From positions 38,750,714 through 38,814,713 of the forward strand of contig CM049320.1 in assembly GCA_026874595.1 (NCBI GenBank): DNA of 64,000 bases, in the 5' to 3' direction. Each line of letters starts with the position of its first letter. Position 1 is the first letter of the stretch. A program made the position numbers and the translations under genes. The DNA comes from Sipunculus nudus. Lineage: Eukaryota; Annelida; Sipuncula; Golfingiida; Sipunculidae. The notes beneath the pieces are model-generated. The model was not told the origin of the DNA and made no database searches. It saw nothing but the letters and a program-made list of their open reading frames with translations. Shown one piece after another: positions 34,801 to 46,887 of this stretch.

Positions 34801-35099
34801 GGCACATCATAACACAAGAAGGGGATACATATAAAATACAATCAAGTAACACTGGCTTTGTTTAATAAAATCTAACCTTATATGGTTTACAGTTTCTGGC
34901 TTGAAACAGCCCATACCTCATCGATTTAACAAGGCAAGCGCTACCATGTGCGTGTTCCTTTTGGAGGTTCTAAACATATTTTATAAGTATGCCATTTACT
35001 CCAGGCAAGCATGACAGTTCATGCCTACATACAACCACAAACGAGACAAAATAAGAAATTAACTGCAGCAATAAAAAAGACCTCAGAACAAACACGCCA
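31831..35099. other. long noncoding stretch
   Basis: AT-rich; (TA)n at 32563-32580 and 33290-33312. A good plus-strand acceptor (GACTTTTTTTCAG, ending 32104) is followed by only 14 codons to a stop. No exon is supported with confidence. Confidence 0.45.
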
Positions 35100-35154
35100 A
35101 GTCAGCACCATGATATTCAACATGGCCGCATGACATAGCGGGCCCCTCGAATAC
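35100..35154 (+). promoter_or_regulatory. promoter-like stretch with YY1-type motifs
   Basis: CAACATGGCCGC (35118-35129) and ACATGGCGCT (35153-35162) are YY1-like, in a locally CpG-richer block. An inverted CCAAT box (ATTGG) follows near 35436 and a GC-rich patch, 'gtgcgcgcgccctcggcg', near 35553, so transcription could also run on the minus strand. Confidence 0.25.
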
Positions 35155-35274
35155 ATGGCGCTGTATGAACCTAGTGATAAAAACATGTACCTCAATGACT
35201 GCAGGAAAAAGTTGCACAGGAAAGCCGGGAGTCTTGACACCACCGTGTTCATGCTAGCCCTAAATACACAGCAA
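35155..35274 (+). CDS. candidate first coding exon, 40 codons
   Basis: ATG in a YY1-like context opens M-A-L-Y-E-P-S-D-K-N-M-Y-L-N-D-C. Over the first 40 codons about 65% start with a purine and about 30% are RNY; bias falls to about 48% after codon 40, where CAGCAA|GTATAT gives a moderate donor. This pattern suggests an exon ending at 35274, although the frame stays open to 35481. An overlapping minus-strand ORF (35025-35252) has a hydrophobic, unlikely composition. No homolog is recognised. Confidence 0.33.
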
Positions 35275-38200
35275 GTATATCTTCACATAATGTGCACTAT
35301 GTCCCGAGGTTCCCAACACTTCTTCTTCAGTCACAACTTGTTCGACAGTGCATGCTGCATTTGCGGCAGTGAGAGGACCCTAGCTTTAGCATGCAGAACC
35401 ATAGCTGCTGGCTCCATCTGGTATCTGCCTTGTGATTGGTTGCCGCACTGCCACGTAACATTGCCTTATGTTAATACTTAAACATTGGGAGTCCTTCCTG
35501 CGATGTTGCAAGAAATACATATGCACAAAAACAAGAGAGCATGTTTTGTCCGTGCGCGCGCCCTCGGCGAATCATAACAGATTTGGAAATATATCGTTCA
35601 ATTGAAAATCCAAACGTAATTTAAGAATTATATTCGAAAGATTTGCATTTTCGGATATACAAAGCAAATTAATCGTTATGTATTTTCCAAATAAAGAATA
35701 GGAAAAAATGACCTTCAGTGGGTTTCAAGCTGAGAAAGGTCAGTGAAGTTAGACTCGCAAAAACATTTTCTTGTTCGAGGGGCTTAAAATGGCATGCATA
35801 CAGCATGTGTTTATTATCATTCTCTTAAAAACATCTAAGTTCAACAGAAATGCAAACACTTGGGTGGGGCATTAGTTAAAATTGCCATAACTGACCCACA
35901 GACAATGATTCCAGAATTGGCATTTTCTTAGCAATGCCAGCCTGACAAAGAAACTAACATTTCAGGAACAATGAAGAACGGATACACTCACCGAGTTCAG
36001 CATAACCCACAATGAATTGAGCAATGCTGGACAACCTCAATGTCCCTCAAGAAATATCTGGATTAAGAGGTTTCAGTTACAATTCCTGGTCTTTCATTGG
36101 TTCTTCTTTCAATGCTTTTCTGCCAACCAGCACATGACCTTCTCCATGGTTCTACAATCAGGTATCGTCTTCCGAAGATCTGATTTTGTTGACCATTGTT
36201 ACAATGAGAGATGGCAGACAATATGCTATATACAGTGAAGATCATAACCTCTGGTCTGAAACTGCCAATTCCTTACAGGAACATAAAATGTCACTTTGAA
36301 AAAATAATTTAAATTCAACTTTTTAAAAACTCTGTGATCTGAAAAACTTGTTCAGTAATCCTCACAAAAAGAGCAACAAGTATTCCTCAACAAAACTTTC
36401 TTTCTTTTTCAGTGCTCTTGAATTAGTTTTTTCTCTGGCATTTCTGGCATTTTTTGTTTTGCATTGAATTTAAACCTCTGCATTTTGCATATATGACATA
36501 GGCAAAAGCAAGGAATTCTATATTATCAAACTTGATCTGGCAGCTGTTAAATCTCAAGCACAAATTGTTTTCTTTTAAAAATGTCTAATAAATCGAACAC
36601 GTTTTACAGCACTTTTAATATGCTGATATTGAAGTTAATCAGACTAAACCTTGGTTCCCCTATTGTTTATTTTTTTCTTTTCCATAATTTCTTCTTTGGT
36701 ATTATTATGATTAAGTAGTTCAAATGCTATGATTTTTATGGGAACAAAATACTGCCTTTCCTATTAATTTTACTGACTCAGACCCAAATAATACAAGGGT
36801 AAACATACAGGATATTATACCTTGTGCATATATCTGAGGTCTTTCACTGAACCAGGAAAGTTCTTCAGCAGTTTCACAACTCCATCTTTTTGCAAGCCAA
36901 GAAAATGATTTTAAAATAATTGTACAAGAATAATTAAGTCATAATATGAATTGGTGTTCAGATTTGATGTGCATCTTGCCATAAACAGGTCAATTGTAAT
37001 TAATTATACAAATCTCATAAGAATGGCAAAAGGCCACGAGTTCATTGCTTAAAATGAGGAAAATTATAATTATTATTATGCCCATTTATAATAATTTTGT
37101 ATACATGAAAAACTATATATAGTTGTTCTTTAAAACTGTTCAAAAACATCTCAAGAAAAATATTACTAATCCATTGTTCATTCATATGCATTGTTTTACT
37201 ATGCACAGGTAACATTATATAAATTTACAGGTATAAAGCAGGTGTATGCTTTTTATGGACCCCCCCCCCCCAAAATGTGGTACAGTAAAAACAGGCCTAC
37301 TGCTCAGCCGACTCAGGCTGAGCTAAAAATAGTTATGGCAGCTGTCAGCCTTGAATGGCTGGTTTCTGTCATGCTGCTAGAAGACTTATTTTTGTGACTT
37401 ATGATCTCAAAACAAGTTAAATCTTTTCCTTAATATATGAGGAATAGTAACTATGATTTTCACTCAAACCTAAGTAATTGTAGTGAAATATCATATCTGT
37501 CTAACATTTTAAAGAACTGGTTGGGCTAATTTTGTTCAAACTTTGCAGGGCGACTTATGTTGGTAAACATAAAGCAATTTTGTAACACCATGGAAAACAC
37601 GTTTTCAGCAAATCATAAACACCAAGCATTGTTTGACTTTCAAGTGCTGAATAATATAGGTCACTGTGACCTACTTCTTGTTTTAAAGGTAGTGAATAAT
37701 ATCACCATAGCATAATGGACATTTAAGGTTCTCAGATAACACTAAGGATTAAGTTTTGACAAAGACAAATTAATGTTAGAACTTTGCAATTTTCAAAATG
37801 GAGTGAAATCAACACAAACACTGATCTACATAACTATATTTATTATAATATATAACACACGCAGGTACATCACAAACCAACATAAGTTTAATGCTGCTTT
37901 CAGCTGTTACCTTCACATCATTTATCAAATCAAATTATCCCTACTAGACTGTTCCACCTGATGAGATTTTTTTTCTCACTAAAATCTAATTAAAAATTTA
38001 AATGATGTATCCATCCTTTAACTATTAATTACAGGTGAGCTACAAGGAAAAAACTAGTAACATGTTATCTTGGTTGTGTTTCCATTTGTTACCTTATTGT
38101 GATCCTGTCCTAAAAAATTTTCTATTTACAGATTAATTAAATATATACAGACTATCACACAACCTGAGAATACATTACTTGGCCGAGTCCTTGACCTAGA

Positions 38201-39039
38201 AATAGGTAGCCTTGAGTTGTTATGATTTATTCTCCACCATCAGTTTATATCAATGAAATACGATTTTATAAAAAACTGTCCTTGACCCTTGGTACAATAC
38301 TTGACTTTGTTTTACATATCACAATAAAAACAGTCCTTGAACTACGGCGGATGCACGTGTGAAAAGAACAGACCGGCCTTTCGACTTTTGAATGTATGAT
38401 TTGCTCAGGCGGTAGACCTGATACCATGACAATTGGTTGCTTTATATATACCTGCAGTATATATTGTGATAAGGATCTTACTGGTTGGAAGTTGTCAATA
38501 TAGGCTAATATTGTGTACGTGAGCTTATATTGTAAAATGGGCTTTTTTTACAGGAAACCATACACTATATGTATGTTCTTACAACACACATATTAATGAA
38601 TCAAACCATACACCAGTGTTCACTGTACATATAACAATTAATCAGCTTTTACAGCTGAATAATATCATTTATCATTAGATATCTCACATTAATATTCTGA
38701 CAGCTACAATGCAATCTGTTCATTTATCTGATCAACTACACAAAATTTTCTCATAACCTGCAAATTCACACTTATCAAGACCCGGTCTTATTCTGCACAA
38801 TTTTACATGGAAAAAATAAACATGTACACTGCAGAATGCCTAGATTTAACAAACAAACCACCCCCCCCCCCCCCCCCAATTCCCTGATCTTTCCCAAAAT
38901 TTCAGGATAATCATTTAAACTCATTTCCATTTTGACGCCAGGAACCTCGGGTGTTGTTGCAGTCATCAGTATTTATAGAGAACATGGGAAAACAAAGACA
39001 CCAGTAGTAACACATTATATTTACATCCTACTGTAATAT
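35275..39039. other. long noncoding stretch
   Basis: C-runs at 37260-37271 and 38861-38877. Isolated splice-like sites: a plus acceptor (TTTCTTTCTTTTTCAG, ending 36412) and a minus donor (CTCG|GTGAGTG at 35992/35991). Neither has a complementary partner that I can defend. Confidence 0.45.
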
Positions 39040-39065
39040 AAGGATTTGGGTGTGGTCCAAAAAAA
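39040..39065 (+). repeat. solo end of the GGATTTGGGTGTGGTCC family
   Basis: 'aaggatttgggtgtggtcca' matches the ends of the 29551-30323 element. No matching opposite end is seen nearby. Confidence 0.6.
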
Positions 39066-39736
39066 GTGGTTTATTGCTCTAATCTTTGCACATACATGTC
39101 CCCTTTCTACCAAACTCTCTCCAAAGACTGATCCACACTGTCCTCAGTGTACTTTTTGACACCATTACTGAAGGTTAAATAAATTAAGGCAAAAGCAGAA
39201 GTCCATTTTATTTCACTTGTTCAAGACCAATGTATCAATGTTCAGGGAACAAAATTCTTATTTATGTAATTTTTATTTTAGTTTTATAACTTATTCTTGA
39301 CATCCAGTTTTGGCTTTAAGGTACATGTACTTTCTTTATTCATTCAATCCTGGTTGTGACCCATGTTGGTTAATTTATTTTAAAATATATCAACTATATA
39401 AGAAACGTTACTTTATATGGTTGTACTGAATTTCCATACAGTTCTTTCAGCTAAGTATCTTTAATATATCTTTGATATACCCCTGAAAGACAACTCTATA
39501 CCAACTGAAGAAAATACACAGCAAACATGATTTCGTTTAACCTTATCCTGAGCTACTCGAGTTACAGTACAAGTCTAATAATCTACACGAAATCTGCAGG
39601 TTGCACTATGGTTTCATGATGTGCCCAGGTTGTTCATATACGTCTTAACCAAAATATTAAAGAATTGATCCATATAATAACACAATCCCACACCTGATAC
39701 ATGTTTCATGTAACCAACAATGTTTCATTATATAAT
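39066..39736. other. noncoding stretch
   Basis: Nothing supported. Confidence 0.4.
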
Positions 39737-39902
39737 TTACATGGATATAACACAGCCAACTGGAATGTTTTTTGCACGGATGATAGGTTTTCCAAGTCTA
39801 CCACTGTCCCGATCATCTTTTCGGAAACAATCATCTTTACATACCTGAATGTAGTTTTGTCTTATCTGTGTATCATCTAACCTATTCCTAGTCAACATAT
39901 GT
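39737..39902 (-). CDS. candidate terminal coding exon, 54 codons
   Basis: On the minus strand an acceptor-like TTTTGTTCTCTGAG ends at 39903. After one A the frame H-M-L-T-R-N-R-L-D-D-T-Q-I-R-Q-N-Y-I-Q runs on, rich in K, R and D, to ...V-G-C-V-I-S-M and TAA (39737-39739). RNY codons are about a third and purine-first codons about 63%, above chance. An internal donor, TTCAG|GTATGT, would end a 58-nt exon, but the bias continues past it. No domain is recognised. Confidence 0.35.
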
Positions 39903-40400
39903 CTCAGAGAACAAAATTGAATTAATTCAACATGAAGTTCAAGTCATTGAAACTGGATACATCGTGTCGTTATTTTCTTTGGCATGATGCCCACAGGGAT
40001 GATGGGTAATCTGGAATCTGACACTGGTCAGTGATAGAGCAAAAGCTAAAAATAAAGACACTATGGATTTTTTTTCCTGACACTGGCATACAGATGTTTA
40101 AAACAATGAAACCAAGTTGGTCTTTCTTTAATAGATTTTCCTAATAGCACACATTTTGCACCTGTTGAGGTACACTTTATACAGCAGGAACAGGTGGGCC
40201 CACGATTGCCACTGGGATTGGAAACACTTTTTCTCTCGATAAAGAATTCGAAGATTCTGAAGCATGCTTCAACCATGTGTCCATGACACATCCCTGCTTT
40301 CTATCTCTCTTTTCCCCTCTTTCTCTTTTATTTTTGTTAAAAAAAAAATTATTACATTTCAAAATTTATTAAAATAAAAATTTTCTCCTTTTTTCTTATA
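39903..40400. other. noncoding stretch
   Basis: Nothing supported. Overlapping minus ORFs at 40061-40362 lack splice support. Confidence 0.4.
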
Positions 40401-40770
40401 CAGGGTTCCTGCACCTCTTGGCAAAGCAAATTTAAGACCTTTTTAAGACTTTTTAAGACCAGCTGACAGAAAATTTAAGAACCTTTTACACACAGAATTT
40501 TTTTCAATGGCCCTACCCTGCTTTAAAATTACGGAGATATTTCTTCGACAAGTAAGTGCGGCACTTTCTCCTAAACTGTCTCAAGCTTATGTTCGATCAA
40601 CAAACTGTTTGTGCACATTAATCATATCAGGAGGGGTAAATTCAAACTTACCACCTTTTAAGGATTCCTGGCATTTTTAAGGGCTTTTCAAGGCCTTTTT
40701 AAGAAGGCCTTTTCAAGGCCTTAAAAAAGAAAAATAAAAAATACTTTTTAAGACCCTACTTGAAACCCTG
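40401..40770. mobile_element. hAT-like MITE with TTTAAGACC iterations
   Basis: Starts CAGGGTTCCTGCACC and ends TTGAAACCCTG. The interior repeats 'tttttaagacc' and 'aaggccttttcaaggcc', including the palindromic AAGGCCTT core. This 'cagggttcc...ttaagac' type of element is widespread in animal genomes. The expected 8-bp target duplication is not clear (flanks ttcttata and ctataaaa). Confidence 0.65.
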
Positions 40771-41542
40771 CTATAAAAACAGTCTCTTTTAGAATGTCCT
40801 TACATCTGTATATCTTTTATTTGTGTCTGCTTGTATAGGACTGTATTTAACAGGTTCTCTCTCTCCTTCACACTGATGCACCCAAATATGAATGATCAAT
40901 CCTAATAATCTTTGTTACTGTTCTGTTGTACATACACATACATACAAATAAACACAGTACCTTTTTTAGTTTCTGACTAAACTGGCAAATTTAAAATCAA
41001 GATATCCACTACTCTTCTGTAACTGGTAACAAGTTTTGCTAACTGACACCATATATTTTGTGCATTTTTCATTGCATTTCCTCTTTTCTATTATCACATG
41101 AATCTCTCTTCTCCCTTTTCTCTCACTTTTCTTTTCCCTCTTTTCTCTCTCTCTTTTACTCTCTCTTGATGACTATGAATCATTCTGTTCGGCTATATCA
41201 AGTCTTTCTCATCTGTTTTCTCAACATATTCCAAGAATAATTTATACTTAAACAACCACTTACTATTTAACTGTATTTTCTCCATGTGATTTCCTGTAAG
41301 CCATACAAAACCCTGTCCCTCGCACATGCTTGCTGGTGACGCACAGTGGTAAGACCACTTAAAAGACTTACAAAGACCATCAATTTATACACTAACCCTG
41401 AAATGCGCTGACAGGAAAATTTATGTGTGTATCCGCACTGACAAATGGGTTAGCACTTGAAACTATGTTAACTTTCAAACATTAATGTGTCAGCTAAATG
41501 GAACCAAATACATAAGCTGGATATTTCATATCCATAGCCATA
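40771..41542. other. noncoding, TC-rich
   Basis: A polypyrimidine-rich tract (about 41085-41165, (TCTCT)n-like). Nothing else is supported. Confidence 0.45.
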
Positions 41543-42901
41543 GTATCCCAAGACAATTAACCCCCCCCCCCAGCCCTTGATAAGATGCATCTAACCTGTA
41601 AGTTTGGTGACTGTACCATTAATTATTTTAGTTATTGCCGTAATTTCATTTTAACATTATCGCTGCTGTGACCTTGAAAAAATGTATCAAGGTCATCCAT
41701 GCTCAAATCTGACCTAGCCGTTGATAAGATGCATCAGACTTGTGGGTTTGGTGACTGTACTTCAAATTCTTACAAAATTATTCTGTTTAAACATCATTTT
41801 AGCAAGAAAACAACATAAGGTGGTGCCACCTATCTTCTGCAGAAAACAGTGCTATCAATATCAAAGATCTTATGTCAATTTGATTTTTAGACCAATCCAT
41901 GCATCCCGCAGTGAGATAATTACAGTTAACACATTTCAGTGTTATCACCTCAGTGACCTTGAAAATGCATCAAGGTCATCCATATTTGAAGTTGGCCTAG
42001 CCTTGATAAGATGTATCTAAACTGTAGGTTTAGTGACTGTATCACAAATTCTTTTTGAGTTATTGCCCTAATATCATTTTAGTGTACTCGCTGCTGTGAC
42101 CTTGAAAAAATGCACCAAGGTCATCCATGTTTGAACCTGACCTAGCTGTTGATAGGATGCATCAAACCTGTGGGTTTGGTGACTGTACCTCGAATTCTTA
42201 CAAAGTTATTGGGTAAACATCATTTTAACAAGAAAACGACACAAGGTGGCACCACTTGTCTTCTGCAAAAGACAAAGCTATCCAAAATCTTTGGTCAATT
42301 TGATTTTTGGATCATTCCATGTATCCCTTACTGAGATATTAAAGATTTTGTGTAAATTTCACCAAATATGGGAATATTCAAGGTCAAGGCCACTCTCATA
42401 GGATAGGTCATGACCCAAATTTGAAAAAAAAATCATCCCATAACCCATATCTATGTATATGCTTAATATAAAAGAAAACTGTCCATTATTTTTTGACTTA
42501 AAATGCTCACAGTCCTGTCAAGTGGCAATTTTGGGGGTATTAAAAGGCAAGAAAACAAGTAAAGAATAATAGGTGGCGCCACCAGTTTCTGGAACATGAC
42601 AACCCTATCCATGATCTTCGATCAACTTGATTTTGGGATCAATCCATGCAAGTCTTGAGATATTTAAGAATTTGTGTGATTTTCCCCAAAACTGGACCTA
42701 TTCAAGGTCAAGGACACTCTCCTAGTAAAGGTCATGACCTCATTTTTAATAGGTGTTGTCCTCTCACCCATTTAATACATACACCAAGTTTGGTAAAGAT
42801 CCATGAACTATTTTTTGAGTTATCGCACCAACAAGATTTATATGTGGCGGCGGGGGGACCGTCATGAAAACATAGTATCCCCCGACTTTGTCTTGGGATA
42901 C
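41543..42901. mobile_element. 1.36-kb element with 14-bp TIR and terminal hairpin
   Basis: GTATCCCAAGACAA (41543-41556) is repeated inverted as TTGTCTTGGGATAC (42888-42901). The right end also folds on itself, since GTATCCC at about 42875 pairs with GGGATAC. Inside are three or four diverged units, each with 'tgaccttgaaaa.tgca.caaggtcatccat' and 'gataagatgcatc', plus palindromic GGTGGCGCCACC-like strings (41818, 42244, 42573). No protein is encoded; 99- and 61-codon ORFs follow the repeat. Related in its interior to the insert at 48269-48957. Confidence 0.75.
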
Positions 42902-43147
42902 AATAAGCTGAATCTATTTAATTAATAGACAACACATATGGTTATAGATTTATTATTTGTATTTATCCAAAATCTTATTAACAGAGGATTTTGACCTGTG
43001 TGACAGCTGCTATACTGTTGTATTTCATGCAATTAACATGCATATACTTCAATATGTAAATCTGTCTGTTGATTTTAAAGAACATTTATTTCACAGTAAA
43101 TTACTGTGAAATGTAAACCATTTCATAAGTTGTACTAAAAATACATA
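42902..43147. other. noncoding stretch
   Basis: Nothing supported. Confidence 0.4.
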
Positions 43148-43656
43148 CAGTGAAACTCATACTTGCAGACAAATCAGTAAGGCGGACAACTCACTAATGC
43201 GGACACTAAATCTCAGTCCCTTCAAATTTGCCTCTATATTATGTTTAACGTAAACTTAGTAAAGTGGACAACTAACTATCCTTGACAACGGACAAATTTT
43301 CCTATCTCGTCTGCATATCCAGTACATTTTACAACCCTCTAAAGTGGACAGATATCTCAAGTTCTTTTTTTGTGCATATATCTGCCAGGAAATGGCCCTC
43401 TGAGGTCATGACCTTGTATGACCTGTTTTGGTCAAAGCAACAGCCTGTTAACAAGCGTAATTTGCTGAACCACTGTGATGTTACATATGAATATAGTCTG
43501 AATTGTTGTTTATTTCAGAAATCTCACAATTGTGTGAAGACTTCACAATTATTCTTGAATCAATCATTCATTCTATGCTTCATGATCACAACGACCAGAG
43601 CTCCATATTCTTTCAGTATTTACTTTCTTAATTTTTTTTTATTATATTTATATAAA

Positions 43657-43712
<56 letters not shown>

Positions 43713-43988
43713 TGAGGCTCAGATTAGAATCTGGCCCAATTTAAAACAGGGCAAGCCCAGATCAAAATTTTGATTTGGACCGGCCCAGATCAAAAATCTA
43801 ATCTGGGCCAGACCAGTTTTAAACTGGGCCAGATTCTAATCTTGGCCTCGACATATACATATGTGTGTGTGTGTACTATATTACAAATATATATTTAACC
43901 TTTTCACACAACTCCTCTAATCAGGACAATTCAGTAATCAGGACAAAACCCACTAGTCCCTTGAGTGTCCAATTTAGGAGTTTCACTG
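43148..43988. mobile_element. Tigger/pogo-like element, 841 bp, TA-flanked, with a later insertion
   Basis: CAGTGAAACTC (43148) faces GAGTTTCACTG (ends 43988), with TA on both sides. Near each end are iterated phrases 'gcggacaactcactaatgcg' and 'caggacaattcagtaatcagg'. The middle has expanded through an (AT)n(GT)n microsatellite and a hairpin insertion. The 163-codon ORF inside runs through the microsatellite and is not a gene. Confidence 0.7.
43713..43850. mobile_element. 138-bp hairpin inserted in an AT/GT microsatellite
   Basis: Left arm 'gaggctcagattagaatctg' and right arm 'cagattctaatcttggcctc' are near-perfect inverted repeats, with further nested pairs (CCCAGATC...ATCTGGG) toward the centre. 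Both flanks are ATATGTGTGTGTG, consistent with insertion into, or duplication of, the microsatellite. Confidence 0.6.
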
Positions 43989-45230
43989 TATATATGCTTA
44001 CTATACATCTTTGAAAATGTTTGTGTACATACACAGTTCCCAAGAAACATGCATGCAATAACATGTACTAGCTTAAATAAGCATCATCATCCTTTTGTGG
44101 CATCAAACGTGTCCTTCATAAAAATTAAGTATTCATGCAATTGTCATAAACCACTTATTTTTTGTTGCCTTCACTTGCCGGAGATTAGGGCAGTAAATCA
44201 TACTTCCTATTTAAATAAGGTTAAGTAATTCAGCCGCTTATGTAAATACTTCACTTTTTTACCTTTTACACATATATCTTGTTACAGAGAAGGGGCAAAT
44301 GGCAAACAAGTCAGTAGTCTTGTCAGTTTTTTGCAATAAACAAAGCTCTGGCATATTTTGGTGAAATGTACATGTACCACACTATGTCAAGAATGCAGTG
44401 GTGCAGGGCATGTCAATTTCACCTCAAGAAATCTAGCAATGGGGTTTTTAAGATCATTGTAGTAAAGTGGTTTGGGGTAGGAGTATAGGAAGTGAGTTCA
44501 AAGTTCATCTATATAAAGATTGCCATAATAAATTTTGGATCCTTGATTAAAATTTACTTTGAGAAGATAACACCAAAATATAAAGTCCAATGGGAATAAC
44601 TGAAAGGCTTTAAATTTATCCAAGGTGCATACATACACACTCGCATCCATTTTATATATTACATACCTATGGTATATACATCAACCTGATACCTGTGCTT
44701 GGCTTAATGTTTTAACCCTATCTACAGCAAAGTACTGACTGAACCAGGAATGGTGATATCTGCAGGATTAGTCAGGGTCTGAGTGGACTACGTGCCATTT
44801 AGGTTGGTGTCAGACAAATTAGCACAGCGTTGCCAGACACTGGAACCGAGAAAGGAGTAATATCAAAACTTGTAAGTATTCATGGCAATGTCGTCTCTGG
44901 AGGCTATACATGGCATGCAGTACAGGTATACTTACCTGCTGAAAAATGACAAATTAAAAAAGAAAAAAAAAATAAAAATCTGCCTAACAAACAGATTGGT
45001 GGTGTGGAAATTAATGTTTTAATTTTTCTATACTGATTTATGGAATCATTTTCAAGATGTCAATATTATAAAGGATCCTTCAATTGCTGTTTGCATAACA
45101 CAATTTTTTTTTATTAGTTTTTAAGCAGTGGGAACCCTAAATATGGATAAATCACAAGAAAATTGGGGACATGGTGCCCCAAAGGGTAGAATATTCCTAA
45201 TTCTTCAACTACCTACTTAATTTTTATATA
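43989..45230. other. noncoding stretch
   Basis: Contains the splice-site juxtaposition at 44935/44936 (listed separately). An acceptor/donor-bounded plus segment (about 44729-44868) has stops in all frames. Otherwise featureless. Confidence 0.45.
44920..44985 (-). promoter_or_regulatory. possible recursive splice site (zero-length exon)
   Basis: The minus strand reads a long T/C tract, then ATTTGTCATTTTTCAGCAG|GTAAGTATACC, with an acceptor directly abutting a perfect donor at 44936/44935. This matches the ratchet-point form (pyrimidine tract, CAG|GTAAGT) known from long animal introns. Chance occurrence in 64 kb is not negligible. Confidence 0.3.
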
Positions 45231-45397
45231 CAGTAAAACCTGTCTGAAAGACCACCTATCTATTACTACCAACCTTTAGTGAACCAGAAGCATTCACATT
45301 GGTTAAAACTGACCTGTCTGATAAGATCAGAGGTGAACTAAGACTCCTTTTGGCCAGTTCAATGGGTGGTCTTATTACCCATACCCAGGTTTCACAA
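45231..45397. mobile_element. Tigger/pogo-like MITE (inverted copy), 167 bp
   Basis: CAGTAAAACCTGTCTGAAAG ... CCCAGGTTTCACAA, flanked by TA. Internally it aligns with the reverse complement of the 26753-26930 copy. Confidence 0.72.
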
Positions 45398-45479
45398 TAT
45401 ATGGATCATTAATATGGGGAAAACAGGCCCATGAAACATATATTTGGGAACAAGCGACCCATGGGTCATGTTGCTCTGC

Positions 45480-46210
45480 TGACATATTTGTTATTGGAAA
45501 GAGGGTAGGCTGGTGAAATGGAGGAAAGAGACTTTGATGCTAAGACATCCAACATCACAGATAGCACTTGAAAAATGTCTTTGGGATATTAGCCCAGGAA
45601 ACAAAAGTCTGGTTATACTTGTCCATAGGACATTAGTCTGGGCAATATCTGTCCATGGGACATTTTGTCTTGGGAATGCTGGCCTATGGAATATTATTTT
45701 GGGGAACATTAGCCAACAAGACATTTGTCAAATGAATATTAGAACACTGAAGATTTATCAGGAAAATTTTTCTAGGGAGCATTTGACAGGGCTTTGTCTG
45801 TGGGAGCATTTTTCAGGGGTTCATTTGTATATGGGACATTTGTCAGAGTATTATTAGTCTGTGGGACATCTGTCATGGGTTTATTTGTCTGTGGGACATT
45901 TGTCAGGGGTTTATTTTATATGGGACATTTGTCAGGGGTTTATTTGTCTATGTATGCTTCATTTATCAGCTGCTTATTTGTCTATGCATGGGAAATTTGT
46001 CAGGGGTTTGTCTATGGGACATTTGTCAGGGGTTTATTTGTCTGTGGGACATCTTCTGGACCTTTTTTTTTTGCCCAGGTGACATTTTCATGGGGCATTT
46101 TTGTCCATGGGACATTTCTCAATGTCATATTTGTCTCTAGAACAAATGTCTGGGGAATATATGTCCATGGAATATTGTCCCTGGGAAATTGATTTTTTTT
46201 TCCATTCCCC
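45480..46210 (+). repeat. 30-bp minisatellite (TGGGACATTTGTC type)
   Basis: Unit 'ttgtcaggggtttatttgtc' plus 'tgtgggacat' (30 bp, 10 codons), best kept at 45840-46060 and diverged on both sides. The multiple-of-three period gives ORFs of 114, 132 and 73 codons on the plus strand and two on the minus strand, none with coding support. Confidence 0.88.
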
Positions 46211-46877
46211 ACAGAGTACCTGTCCAAGGATATTTGAAGATAGCATAACAAGTCCAAAATAGTCAGGGAGGGCTGGCACTATATGGTATATTTTTCACAC
46301 ACATTTTTTAACTTTTATATCATTTTCAAACTTTTTTAGTAAGCAAACATATGGGATAATTACATAAAAACCCTTTTTTCTGTCAAATTTTTCGTCCTTT
46401 TTATGAACTCGGGCCAAACCTTTAAAAATTATTTTTTTAAAAATTAAATATAATTTTAAAGTCAGCAAATGGGAATATTATTCAATATATAAATGTTTGT
46501 GTAATTGTTAACCAGATAATTCTACCTTAGATTATATAATATTAGCTTATGAAAAGGAAACAGATAATGGGTCAAAGTCCTCAATCTACAAGGTCTGTGT
46601 GACAACTTTCATATATCTTTGAAAAATTACTATGAAAAAATAATATAATGAGACTTAATGCTATATAACTTTTTTGGCTATATTTATGAAAAAGTGTTTG
46701 CGTACATTTCAAGAGACACAGTGTTTGGAATTATATGTACCATATCATCCTCGGCTCCCTCTTTCATCCCCTGTGTATCTTTCCATAACACCACAATTAC
46801 TTCATGATTTGCTTGAACCAAAGTCATCTTATATTAATTTTACTTCTTTATTCCATTTTCTGATGATAACATTTTCT
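46211..46877. other. noncoding stretch
   Basis: Nothing supported. Confidence 0.4.
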
Positions 46878-46887
46878 CTACATATAG

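Noticed and set aside
35992-36050. Minus-strand exon with donor CTCG|GTGAGTG and peptide S-I-A-Q-F-I-V-G-Y-A-E-L
   Set aside because: The peptide looks plausible but no acceptor is found before an upstream stop; possible only as a first exon, with no promoter support.
36413-36470. Plus terminal exon after TTTCTTTCTTTTTCAG
   Set aside because: Frame is short and hydrophobic; no partner donor or polyadenylation context that is convincing.
43282-43773. 163-codon plus ORF, longest in the window
   Set aside because: Runs through the (AT)n(GT)n microsatellite inside a TA-flanked element, giving a run of alternating I and Y; no coding bias.
44729-44868. Plus exon bounded by CTATCTACAG and CTT|GTAAGT
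   Set aside because: All three frames have stops; might be a noncoding exon but I cannot support it.
45794-46192. 132-codon and 114-codon ORFs
   Set aside because: By-products of a 30-bp tandem repeat (a multiple of three) and open in more than one frame.
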